Below are positions 52,700 to 59,357 of a DNA stretch of 64,000 nt, one piece after another. The stretch spans positions 62,001 to 126,000 of the IMG/VR virus record IMGVR_UViG_3300017748_000001; one strand, 5' to 3'. Below the pieces are notes generated by a model. The model was not told the DNA's origin. It did no database searches and saw nothing but the letters and a program-made list of their open reading frames with translations. Made by a program: the position numbers and the translations under genes. This DNA comes from a virus. Each line of letters opens with the position of its first letter. The stretch's first letter is position 1.

Positions 52700-52993
52700 T
52701 TATAACTTGATTTGAATGCCAACAGCGGCAAGGGCTTTTTCCCAAAGAGTTTTGGGAGTGTGGTACTTGATCAGCGCACTGACCTCTCGACGCCAATACA
52801 TGATCCAGTCATCGACCTTCTCACTATCTTTGCCGTGTTTTTCGGTCAACATCAAATAACGAAGACGCATTTCATAGGATCCATTAGAGGCACCTTCGAA
52901 ACCGCCAAACCGATTAATGATTCGCGTAGCCTCTTTACGGGTCATCTGCTGAACCATAGTTTGGGGAAGATCTGGAACACCTTTCAATCGCAT
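52700..52993 (-). CDS. Unknown protein (97 aa), first gene after an operator-like promoter
   Basis: 97 residues from the ATG at 52993 (MRLKGVPDLP). Helical and basic: MTRKEATRIINRFGGFEGAS, EMRLRYLMLTEKHGKDSEKV, DDWIMYWRREVSALIKYH. Possibly DNA-binding, but no helix-turn-helix is certain. It is expressed from the TTGACG-17-TATAAT promoter bracketed by a 13-bp inverted repeat. Confidence 0.7.
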   Translation of the reverse strand: MRLKGVPDLPQTMVQQMTRKEATRIINRFGGFEGASNGSYEMRLRYLMLTEKHGKDSEKVDDWIMYWRREVSALIKYHTPKTLWEKALAAVGIQIKL

Positions 52994-52997
52994 ATTT

Positions 52998-53046
52998 CTC
53001 TCTCTAATCAACAAAATATTAGCATATTATAGATGATTAGAGAGAG
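52998..53046. repeat. 13-bp perfect inverted repeat bracketing a -10 box
   Basis: Arms CTCTCTCTAATCA at 52998-53010 and TGATTAGAGAGAG at 53034-53046 are perfect reverse complements, 23 bp apart. The -10 box lies between them and one arm covers most of the promoter spacer. Looks like a repressor or activator operator. Confidence 0.75.
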
Positions 53047-53054
53047 TTCGTCAA
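53026..53054 (-). promoter_or_regulatory. Sigma70-type promoter (TTGACG-17-TATAAT)
   Basis: Minus strand TTGACG at 53054-53049, 17-bp spacer, TATAAT at 53031-53026. It drives the 52993 gene and probably those down to 51391 or beyond. Confidence 0.85.
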
Positions 53055-53079
53055 GGACTTTTTGAAAATAATTTAAGTT

Positions 53080-53102
53080 TTTTTAGACCGATTTGGTCTA
53101 AG
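53080..53102. repeat. A7/hairpin element, copy 2
   Basis: TTAGACC, 5-nt loop, GGTCTAA with a T7 run on the plus strand (A7 on the minus strand), 25 bp upstream of the -35 box at 53054. Confidence 0.6.
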
Positions 53103-53119
53103 GGTTATAGTTGTTATAA

Positions 53120-53203
53120 CTAAAATACTAGCGCGTAGGCAAATGGTGACACCATAAAAATCGCAAGTGGACTTAACATCCGTATCAGGACAACATTAGA
53201 CAT
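53120..53203 (-). CDS. 27-residue hydrophobic peptide
   Basis: ATG at 53203, stop TAG at 53120. MSNVVLIRMLSPLAIFMVSP then FAYALVF: one hydrophobic helix. SD AGGAG 6 nt before ATG and a sigma70-like promoter upstream support expression. It could be a small membrane regulator or a leader peptide. No homology can be judged at this length. Confidence 0.55.
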   Translation of the reverse strand: MSNVVLIRMLSPLAIFMVSPFAYALVF

Positions 53204-53214
53204 TTTTTACTCCT

Positions 53215-53243
53215 ATAATATAATTGTTACAAAATTGTGACAA
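53215..53243 (-). promoter_or_regulatory. Sigma70-type promoter (TTGTCA-17-TATTAT)
   Basis: Minus strand TTGTCA at 53243-53238, 17-bp spacer, TATTAT at 53220-53215, upstream of the 27-residue peptide gene. A direct-repeat operator candidate overlaps the -35 and spacer. Confidence 0.65.
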
Positions 53244-53280
53244 CTATACTATATATAAAAAAATGTTACAGAATTATGAC
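53225..53280. repeat. Direct repeats TGTTACAnAATTnTGAC (operator candidate)
   Basis: TGTTACAAAATTGTGAC at 53225-53241 and TGTTACAGAATTATGAC at 53264-53280 differ at two positions and are 39 bp apart. The first covers the -35 and spacer of the promoter at 53215-53243; the second lies upstream, close to the M15 gene end. Confidence 0.65.
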
Positions 53281-53285
53281 AGTCC

Positions 53286-53738
53286 CTACATTAATTCAAA
53301 ATGAGGGGCATCAATGAACGGTCTTCTACCCTGAGATCGTCTCGTATCGATATAGGAATTCATCGCATCTTCCATAGTTCCGTCCCAATCTCTAATATCG
53401 CTGATAGTCCATGCAGCACCCCAGCGAACAGCGACTCCAACTTTCTCCGCACCAATTTTTACTGCATCTGCGATTTCGTCATAGACATTGAGTTCCCAAC
53501 TTCCGCGACTACCGATATAAGCCATAAGATCGACTGCGCGGCCTTCTAGGTGTTTGGACTTCATTGTTTGTGATGCTCCAGCAGCAACCAGTTCTTCTTG
53601 TTTCTGAATAGAACGGACACCTTCGATGACTCCGAAATCAATCTTGGTTTCTTCGATTGCATATTTGACTACTTGGACTAAATCCGGATCAACTCCGTCT
53701 AGTCTCTTCAATGATCTTGATGATAAATTAAATCCCAT
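53286..53738 (-). CDS. M15 family endolysin (peptidoglycan endopeptidase)
   Basis: 150 residues. Zinc-site motifs of Peptidase_M15 (VanY/L-Ala-D-Glu peptidase type): SKHLEGRAVDL with H63 and D70, and DAPHFEL with catalytic D143 and ligand H146. GVIEGVRSIQKQEELVAAG is the usual preceding segment. No signal peptide, so it needs a holin or other membrane lesion to reach the wall. A perfect late promoter lies 25 nt before the ATG, as expected for the lysis enzyme. Confidence 0.93.
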   Translation of the reverse strand: MGFNLSSRSLKRLDGVDPDLVQVVKYAIEETKIDFGVIEGVRSIQKQEELVAAGASQTMKSKHLEGRAVDLMAYIGSRGSWELNVYDEIADAVKIGAEKVGVAVRWGAAWTISDIRDWDGTMEDAMNSYIDTRRSQGRRPFIDAPHFELM

Positions 53739-53762
53739 AATATAATCCTCCGATTAAAAAAC

Positions 53763-53770
53763 TATTTATA
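53763..53770 (-). promoter_or_regulatory. T4-type late promoter sharing a stop codon
   Basis: Perfect TATAAATA on the minus strand; its TAA is the stop codon of the 53766-54392 gene. It drives the M15 endolysin. Confidence 0.8.
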
Positions 53771-54392
53771 CTGATATCTCAATTGAAAAATTAATACTAA
53801 ATGAAGTCTCATTTCCAGTTGGATCCTTTATTGTAAAAGTATGTGTGTTTGATGCAGCGCCCATTCCGGTTTTATCTAATGTAAACTGCACAAATCCGAA
53901 TGTGTAGGTAGAATAATTATCGAAGTTAGATAGACCTCCGCCTTCAGTCAAAGAAGATCCCGTACCTTGGTTATCGCTGCACTTAAATTGATAACCAGAA
54001 AAACTAGATGCTGTGGATGTTGTCCACCTAAATTCTTGAAGAGTCTTTGTTGGTTCATTTGCGTATCCAAAAGACGAAGAGTGTGTCGGAGTTGTATTTA
54101 ATGAATGACCAGATATTGCATTTCCTTCTTGAGATTTAATTTCTATAAATCCATTCTCCAAGAAATTCACAATAATCCGCATAAGAGGTTGACCCGATCC
54201 ACCCATTTGCCGGTTTGAGGTTACGTCTACCGAGGTCAATGTAGTTCCAATTGAAGTAGTCGGGGCAGCAGGAGTTAATGGCCATACTTCGGTATTGTTT
54301 CCGTCTGCGTCTGTATAGAATACTTTATTTACCACTTGGTTATTGTAGTAAACATTAGTAGGTACACTGCCGTTATAGTGAAACTTAGTCAT
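53766..54392 (-). CDS. Putative fibre-associated structural protein (208 aa)
   Basis: 208 residues. The N-terminus (VYYNNQVVNKVFYTDADGNN, then TEVWPLTP) has the xxVxxVxxxxxxVW pattern seen also in the 11316-13106 protein. The rest is Ser/Thr/Gly rich and beta-like, ending TGNETSFSINFSIEIS, like an Ig-type fold. Start and upstream fibre stop share base 54392, so it is coupled to that fibre. Likely a fibre tip or decoration. Confidence 0.7.
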   Translation of the reverse strand: MTKFHYNGSVPTNVYYNNQVVNKVFYTDADGNNTEVWPLTPAAPTTSIGTTLTSVDVTSNRQMGGSGQPLMRIIVNFLENGFIEIKSQEGNAISGHSLNTTPTHSSSFGYANEPTKTLQEFRWTTSTASSFSGYQFKCSDNQGTGSSLTEGGGLSNFDNYSTYTFGFVQFTLDKTGMGAASNTHTFTIKDPTGNETSFSINFSIEISV

Positions 54393-56602
54393 TATGAAGT
54401 CGAGATATAGAGATTGCCGTTACTGAATGATACTTTGACTCCACCTAGATCCTGAGAAGTAGCTGCGGGAACAGGAACATTTACATATGCATTTGTACCA
54501 GACATTTGTACTGCATAGTTTTGCGAAGCAACATTAGTGCTATAATTGGTAGTAATGCCGCCTAAGGTGCCCGGCCCAGCAGTTGGCAAAGTATATGCAG
54601 ATGGAATAGATGGCTTATTATCCAAGTCATCGTAGTCGCCAGAGAATACTGCATTATCAACATATGTTTGTGTAGCGTATCCTGTTAACGAAGGTATAGT
54701 CGGTTTATTATCCAAGTCATTATAGTCACCAGAGAAACCGCCACCAGTAGAAGAGACCCAAGGGACATTCACATATGCCTTATTGCTACCATCTAGTATC
54801 ACCGGATAGTTTTTATTGTTCTGTGAATACCCTATTCTTATTCCACCCAATACCCCGGCAGCTGCAGTCGGCAAAGTATATGCGGATGGAATAGATGGCT
54901 TATTATCCAAGTCATTGTAGTCGCCAGAAAAAATATCTGAAGTATTTGCCTTCAATGCAAGGGAATTTGTTATTGTTGTGCTAAAGTTAGAATCGTCTCC
55001 CAGTGCCGCTGCCAATTCATTCAATGTGTTTAGTGTGGAAGGAGCAGAATCTACTAAATTAGAAACTGCAGTATCGACATATGTTTCCGTAGCATATCCA
55101 GATAGGTCTGTCCCAGAAGGAACATCGGTCAGGTCATTATAAGATCCAGAGAATAAACTTGGTTTATTAGACAAGTCATTATAAGATCCAGAGAATAAAC
55201 TTGGTTTACTGGACAAGTCACTATAGTTACCGGAGAATAAACTTGGTTTATTGTTTAGATCATCGTAACTCCCAGAACTTGCGACTGCGTGGAGATTATC
55301 TATTCTAGTATCCAATGCGGTATCTGCAGATGCTCTTGTAGATGCCTCGGAATCTATATTAGTTTGTAAGGTAGTATCTGCAGATGCTCTTGTAGATGCC
55401 TCGGAATCTATATTAGTTTGTAAGGTAGTATCTGCAGATGCTCTTGTAGATGATTCTTGCACCAACGCAGCATCAAGTTTATTATCCGCATCTTTGAGAC
55501 TAGTCGATGCAGTCAAGTGAGTACTGGAACTATTTGCGACATATTGACCAGATCCAGTTAATCCTGCTCCCGATTGAGTTGTATCTAATTCTGTCTGTAA
55601 CGCACTATCCGCATTTTGCCTTGCGGTAGTTTCTGTCGCAATTGCGTCTGCGTTTACTTTTGATTGTGCGTCAAGTTTTTCGTCTGCATCCTGTAACGAA
55701 ACTGCTTCGTCGATATAATTAGCATCCGTCTTGGCAATATAACTTCCATCCGTATCTAAACCAGCACCGATCTGAGTCGCATCTAGTTCATTTTGTATCG
55801 CAAAGATTGCTGAATCTAGAAGAGAGTCTGCGCCTCTCAGAGATGATGCAGTTTGTATATAATTACTACTAGAGTCTTCCGCATACGCACCAGAGAATGT
55901 TAATCCCGATCCCAATTGAGTTGCATTTAATTCTGATTGAAGTGCTGCGGTTGTACCCAGAATAGTCGTATGGAAATCCGAATCGTCGTTGATTGCGGCC
56001 GCGAGTTCATTGAGTGTATCTAGTGTAGATGGTGCAGAATCTATCAGACTGGCAATTGCCCTATCGGTATATTGCGTTGTTGCAATTTTAGTTGAGTTGT
56101 CTCCTTCTGATGGAGTTATTGTGTCCAGTGTCGCCGATGCGATGTAATCAGAAACTTTTCCGTCAGTATAGTATAAATTTGACGGATGTTCATCTACATA
56201 CTGAGTATCTATTCTTCCAAAGTTGTATTTTGGAGAATCTACCCCGTTAATATCAATTCTCTGGCCGGTGTATTGAATAAGGTCTCCGAGATCTGGTTCT
56301 CCCGATTCGATATCAGAAAGTCTTCTCAATGATAGAGAAACCTGAGCATCTGGAGCGAATCTTATAGAAATGGGGACGATCTGGCTCTCTACGCCATAAA
56401 CATCTTCTAAGTAAAGTTTGATGGCCTCTGCTTCTACTCTAGTAGAAGCGATTCGGAGAAAGCTGTCTTCTCGTAAGACACCCCGACTTCTGGTTTGGTT
56501 GGTGCGATTATATATTTGTTTTGGTTGAACAATATATACGAATGCATCTTCTGTGACAGAATCTATAGAATCAAAACTTGTGCTATTGTAGGATACCGAC
56601 AT
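54392..56602 (-). CDS. Tail fibre protein with multiple repeat families (736 aa)
   Basis: 736 residues. A 150-residue N-terminal domain (EDAFVYIVQPKQIYNRTNQT, LYLEDVYGVESQIVPISIRF) is followed by TLDTLNELAAAINDDSDFHT and a shaft of LDxTQxGxGLxxxGxY units shared with the 13113 fibre. Then come the exact 18-residue repeat containing TLQTNIDSEASTRASADT, four GSYNDLSNKPSLFS-type 14-residue repeats, and a C-terminal region with GDYDDLDNKPSIPSAYTLPT twice. Typical trimeric fibre. Late promoter at 56621. Confidence 0.85.
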   Translation of the reverse strand: MSVSYNSTSFDSIDSVTEDAFVYIVQPKQIYNRTNQTRSRGVLREDSFLRIASTRVEAEAIKLYLEDVYGVESQIVPISIRFAPDAQVSLSLRRLSDIESGEPDLGDLIQYTGQRIDINGVDSPKYNFGRIDTQYVDEHPSNLYYTDGKVSDYIASATLDTITPSEGDNSTKIATTQYTDRAIASLIDSAPSTLDTLNELAAAINDDSDFHTTILGTTAALQSELNATQLGSGLTFSGAYAEDSSSNYIQTASSLRGADSLLDSAIFAIQNELDATQIGAGLDTDGSYIAKTDANYIDEAVSLQDADEKLDAQSKVNADAIATETTARQNADSALQTELDTTQSGAGLTGSGQYVANSSSTHLTASTSLKDADNKLDAALVQESSTRASADTTLQTNIDSEASTRASADTTLQTNIDSEASTRASADTALDTRIDNLHAVASSGSYDDLNNKPSLFSGNYSDLSSKPSLFSGSYNDLSNKPSLFSGSYNDLTDVPSGTDLSGYATETYVDTAVSNLVDSAPSTLNTLNELAAALGDDSNFSTTITNSLALKANTSDIFSGDYNDLDNKPSIPSAYTLPTAAAGVLGGIRIGYSQNNKNYPVILDGSNKAYVNVPWVSSTGGGFSGDYNDLDNKPTIPSLTGYATQTYVDNAVFSGDYDDLDNKPSIPSAYTLPTAGPGTLGGITTNYSTNVASQNYAVQMSGTNAYVNVPVPAATSQDLGGVKVSFSNGNLYISTS
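55131..55256. repeat. 42-bp tandem repeats in fibre gene
   Basis: Three near-identical 42-bp units (about 55131, 55173, 55215) encode 14-residue FSGSYNDLSNKPSL-type repeats; a fourth, more diverged, follows. Confidence 0.85.
55320..55454. repeat. 54-bp tandem repeats in fibre gene
   Basis: Two identical 54-bp units from 55320 and 55374 plus a partial third from 55428, encoding an 18-residue repeat. Exact identity suggests recent copy-number change. Confidence 0.85.
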
Positions 56603-56620
56603 TATAATTCCCGAAAGAAC

Positions 56621-56628
56621 TATTTATA
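56621..56628 (-). promoter_or_regulatory. T4-type late promoter sharing the guaC stop codon
   Basis: Perfect TATAAATA on the minus strand, 18 nt before the fibre ATG at 56602. Its TAA is the stop codon of the GMP reductase gene. Confidence 0.8.
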
Positions 56629-57769
56629 TGGTGTTTTGCTCGTAGACAGTATTATATTGCCGAGTAGTTCGAATGAATGTACAACACTTGGACATATTCT
56701 TGATATTCTTCGCACCGATATAACTACAGGTAGACCTCAGACCCCCCAGAATGTCCTGTAAGGTAGGTTCTATATCGCCCCTATACTTTATCAGTACTTC
56801 TCTTCCTTCAGCGCTACGGTAGTTTTTGAGACCGCCATTGTGTGTTTCGTTTGCAGTCTTAGAACTCATTCCATAGAATGTGATATTCCCATCAACTATT
56901 TCGGAATCTGGATCTAATCCCTGTTCATGACCAGACAACATTCCGCCTGCCATAACAAAGTCCGCTCCAGCACAAAAGGCCTTGGCGATATCAGCTGGAG
57001 TCCGGCATCCGCCATCCGCAATGATGTGACCGCCCAAACCGTGAGCAGCATCAGCACATTCTATGATTGCGGAAAGCTGGGGATACCCAACTCCAGTCTT
57101 AATTCTAGTCGTACATACAGAACCTGGCCCGATACCTACTTTAATGATATCTGCGCCTCGCAGTAAGAGTTCTCCGGTCTGATCTGCAGTCGCGACATTC
57201 CCAGCGATGATAATCAAATGGGGAAATGTATTACGGATATCTTCTACATAGTCACCGAAACTTTCAGTGTATCCGTTTGCAACATCGATACAGACATACT
57301 TAATTTCTGTTTCAGAACACACTCGTTCTAACTTTTCTTTATCTTCTAGAGTCATGCCGATAGTCACTGCAACAGATTCTACAGTTTGTGAATTGTCTAC
57401 AAAAAAGTTTATCAACTCTTCGGAACTATAACTCTTCTTGAGACAAGTAAATAATCCAAGATTCGAAAGGGTCAGTGCCATTGATAGAGTTCCGACTCCA
57501 TCCATATTTGCAGCCATTATAGGAATACCAGAATAATCTCTGCGAGCAAGAGGTTTCTCATTCCAAGAGAAACTATCAAACCCATCAATTTCACCTATGT
57601 TAATGAATTCTGGATATTCTGGCGGAGTTCTTAAATGTGCAGGCGGAGAATAATTGCGAAATTGATATTCTCTTTCTAGTTGTACTTCGCCGCGTGAGGT
57701 AAGTGTAGATCTTTTGGGGCGAATCAAAACATCATCGAAGTCATACTTTAATGCTTCTTCAATTATCAT
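56624..57769 (-). CDS. guaC: GMP reductase
   Basis: 381 residues (E. coli GuaC is 347). Close match along the chain: YDFDDVLIRPKRSTL, GIPIMAANMDGVGT, VCIDVANGYTESF, VGIGPGSVCTTRIKTGVGYP with catalytic C219, IIECADAAHGLGGHIIADGG, GADFVMAGGMLSGHEQG, FYGMSSKTA and DILGGLRSTCSYIGA. It converts GMP to IMP with NADPH, feeding purine interconversion. GuaC rather than IMP dehydrogenase because there is no CBS insert and the DxxNG and GMSS features are GuaC-like. About 33 extra residues (45-78, HLRTPPEYPEFINIGEID onwards) interrupt the N-terminal region. Overlaps the upstream gene (ATGA). Confidence 0.93.
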   Translation of the reverse strand: MIIEEALKYDFDDVLIRPKRSTLTSRGEVQLEREYQFRNYSPPAHLRTPPEYPEFINIGEIDGFDSFSWNEKPLARRDYSGIPIMAANMDGVGTLSMALTLSNLGLFTCLKKSYSSEELINFFVDNSQTVESVAVTIGMTLEDKEKLERVCSETEIKYVCIDVANGYTESFGDYVEDIRNTFPHLIIIAGNVATADQTGELLLRGADIIKVGIGPGSVCTTRIKTGVGYPQLSAIIECADAAHGLGGHIIADGGCRTPADIAKAFCAGADFVMAGGMLSGHEQGLDPDSEIVDGNITFYGMSSKTANETHNGGLKNYRSAEGREVLIKYRGDIEPTLQDILGGLRSTCSYIGAKNIKNMSKCCTFIRTTRQYNTVYEQNTI

Positions 57770-58023
57770 TCAACATTTTCCTTATTAGCGGAAGGGAGAT
57801 TATGAGATTCTAGAAAAGTATTCCATAACCTATCAAATCTCATTTCATACAACTCTTTTAGGCCCAGTAACTTGTTTGCAAGAACATCTTCTGTTTCCGG
57901 TGGCATTGTAAATTTTGGATTGTCTAGAACATATTCCATCAGCATATTGATATCATCTACTATGTACCAACACTGATGGATATCTTGTTCTAGGTCAAAT
58001 CGATCTTTACTTTTCTTCGTCAT
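57766..58023 (-). CDS. Conserved small helical protein (85 aa)
   Basis: 85 residues: FDLEQDIHQCWYIVDDINML, NKLLGLKELYEMRFDRLWNT. It resembles small helical proteins of unknown function seen in marine T4-like phages. Its stop overlaps guaC by 4 nt and its start overlaps the 55-aa gene by 17 nt. Confidence 0.75.
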   Translation of the reverse strand: MTKKSKDRFDLEQDIHQCWYIVDDINMLMEYVLDNPKFTMPPETEDVLANKLLGLKELYEMRFDRLWNTFLESHNLPSANKENVE

Positions 58024-58174
58024 CTTGTTCTCTATAGTCTTCTATATTGAAGACATTATTTTCTTTGCGATTGCCGCGGTTTTTTGCGACCAAATCTAAT
58101 GCCATTTTTATCAACTGGAGTTCTTCTTCGGTCATTTCTAGACCTTCATACTTTCCATCATCATCGTCAGACAT
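58007..58174 (-). CDS. Small acidic helical protein (55 aa)
   Basis: 55 residues, ATG at 58174, stop TAA at 58007-58009. MSDDDDGKYEGLEMTEEELQ, LIKMALDLVAKNRGNRKENN, acidic tail. AGGA lies 6 nt before the ATG. It follows a structured leader of about 200 nt that starts at a strong sigma70 promoter, and it leads an operon with the 85-aa protein and guaC. Function unknown. Confidence 0.7.
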   Translation of the reverse strand: MSDDDDGKYEGLEMTEEELQLIKMALDLVAKNRGNRKENNVFNIEDYREQDDEEK

Positions 58175-58377
58175 TGAATTTCCTATATATTAATAAGTGC
58201 GACAATGTGGGATCAAGAGCGTTGATGAGGGAGAGAGGAATTCTCTATCACCCACACTTGTCGCGGTCTTTCGGCAACCAACCCTATACCATTATTTTAG
58301 AACTGGAAGGTATAGATTCACAGCCACCTCGTTCATATTAAACACTTCAAAAGAAATAGAGGTTTTTTCATTTCTTG
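58175..58377 (-). ncRNA. Structured 5' leader or small RNA upstream of the guaC operon
   Basis: About 200 nt from the predicted start near 58377 to the ATG at 58174. Minus-strand stems: AAGAAAT/ATTTCTT, CTATACC/GGTATAG, and a long stem GCGACAA-TGTGGG type (GCGACAA with TTGTCGC, then CCCACA with TGTGGG, one bulge) enclosing AGAGAATTCCTCTCT-like arms. The ribosome site of the 55-aa gene lies just after the long stem. It could be a riboswitch-like leader for the operon or an independent RNA. I do not recognise a known family. Confidence 0.6.
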
Positions 58378-58383
58378 AGATAC

Positions 58384-58412
58384 ACTATACAGATTTAATC
58401 TATACTTGTCAA
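58384..58412 (-). promoter_or_regulatory. Sigma70-type promoter (TTGACA-17-TATAGT)
   Basis: Minus strand TTGACA at 58412-58407, 17-bp spacer, TATAGT at 58389-58384, with an A7 tract directly upstream of the -35. It starts the structured leader and the operon to guaC. Confidence 0.85.
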
Positions 58413-58418
58413 GTTTTT

Positions 58419-58895
58419 TTACCAGTGATTTAGCGGAGACCATGCATCGCATAATAAATTGTAATGGTTTTCGTTTTTCGAATGGATTATTTTAGATACG
58501 GCGTACAACAACCAGACTCCAAACATTTCATTGAGTTCTTTCCCGATTTTCAAGAGAGTCGGACAATGCATTTCGTATGCTTCGTATCCGGTCTTATATG
58601 TCTTATCGTCTCTCTCAATGATTCGGAAGATTACTTGGATTTGGTTTACTTGTCTAGTGATGTCAAAGACATCTTCGATCTCGCCAGTTGAATTGAAGTC
58701 GCCATTGGAATTCACCCACACAGGTTCATAAGTTACTTTCACGATATATTTGTCGGCGACATTTCTAGGAATTCTTTCTATTTTAACTTTAGGATCGTCA
58801 AAGAAAACATTATCCGCACTCATAAGCGTTCGCATCGTCAAATGCGAAGAGTTGTTTCCGGTATCTTTCTTTTTGGAGCCTTGTTCGTTTTCCAT
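58419..58895 (-). CDS. Unknown protein (158 aa)
   Basis: 158 residues. After a polar N-terminus (NEQGSKKKDTGNNSSH) the core looks beta-rich then helical: VKIERIPRNVADKYIVKVTY, VNQIQVIFRIIERDD, LKIGKELNEMFGVWLLYAVS. No motif recognised. SD AAGGAATC upstream. Confidence 0.7.
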   Translation of the reverse strand: MENEQGSKKKDTGNNSSHLTMRTLMSADNVFFDDPKVKIERIPRNVADKYIVKVTYEPVWVNSNGDFNSTGEIEDVFDITRQVNQIQVIFRIIERDDKTYKTGYEAYEMHCPTLLKIGKELNEMFGVWLLYAVSKIIHSKNENHYNLLCDAWSPLNHW

Positions 58896-58944
58896 AATAG
58901 ATTCCTTATACTATTAATTTATAATCAATGAATATTTAGAATCT

Positions 58945-59088
58945 CTATTTGGGTGGGGTTTTGGTTGGTTCGGCGCACTGTCTACATATTGTACCATGTA
59001 TTGGGCCGAGTTGTGAATAATGCGTGATAACGAAGAGATCTACATCTTTTAATTCCTCACACCTTTTACACTTTCGTAATATGATCAC
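58945..59088 (-). CDS. Small zinc-finger protein (47 aa)
   Basis: 47 residues from a GTG start at 59088 with GGAG 5 nt upstream. Two CxxC pairs (CKRC at 7-10, CRQC at 35-38) form a likely zinc-binding fold, with H23 and H31 between. A longer frame to 59142 would run into tRNA-Thr and is rejected. Function unknown. Confidence 0.65.
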   Translation of the reverse strand: MIILRKCKRCEELKDVDLFVITHYSQLGPIHGTICRQCAEPTKTPPK

Positions 59089-59103
59089 GGAATCTCCGAA
59101 ATT

Positions 59104-59179
59104 TGGTGCCGGTTGAGAGAATCGAACTCCCGACCTTCTCATTACAAGTGAGTTGCTCTACCTGCTGAGCTAAACCGGC
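59104..59179 (-). tRNA. tRNA-Thr (anticodon TGT)
   Basis: Acceptor GCCGGTT/AACCGGC, discriminator A, encoded CCA; anticodon loop CTTGTAA; T-loop TTCGATT. 76 nt. Confidence 0.95.
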
Positions 59180-59189
59180 AAAGAGGGTA

Positions 59190-59351
59190 GAGGCGGATGG
59201 GAATCCAACCCATCGGAAAACTTGTCGTATCCTATCCTCAGTGCGTAGTACAGGAACCGCGTTGCCCACACGATTAATGCCATCTCTGAAGTACTAGGGG
59301 GCAATTGACTCAGGCTCTCTATAGAGCATTTCCTCAAATCGCAGACGCCTC
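59190..59351 (-). ncRNA. Structured RNA with tRNA-like T-arm and pseudoknot
   Basis: No ORF fills 59180-59357. Minus-strand pairings: closing stem GAGGCG (59351-59346) with CGCCTC (59195-59190); inner stem GGAAA (59333-59329) with TTTCC (59219-59215); a T-arm-like hairpin ATGGG, TTGGATT, CCCAT (59213-59197) next to the closing stem; hairpin GCTCT, ATAG, AGAGC (59327-59314); and a pseudoknot TTGCCC/GGGCAA (59304-59299, 59267-59262) interleaved with TAGTAC/GTACTA (59296-59291, 59251-59246). The acceptor/T-arm/long-stem junction resembles tmRNA in topology, but there is no ALAA-type tag and CCA is not encoded. It lies between a small gene and tRNA-Thr. Confidence 0.6.
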
Positions 59352-59357
59352 ATTATT

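Noticed and set aside
55131-55454. CRISPR-like repeats
   Set aside because: The repeats are contiguous and in frame inside a fibre gene, with no spacers.
59066-59269. 67-codon leftward ORF
   Set aside because: Runs across tRNA-Thr and the structured RNA; no SD and atypical composition.
59190-59351. RNase P RNA
   Set aside because: GAGGAAA near the 5' side recalls RNase P, but the P4 partner and ACAGAA-type 3' motif are missing and the hairpin order is wrong.
59190-59351. Complete tmRNA
   Set aside because: Only the junction topology fits. It is about 160 nt, has no ALAA-ending tag frame, and CCA is not encoded.
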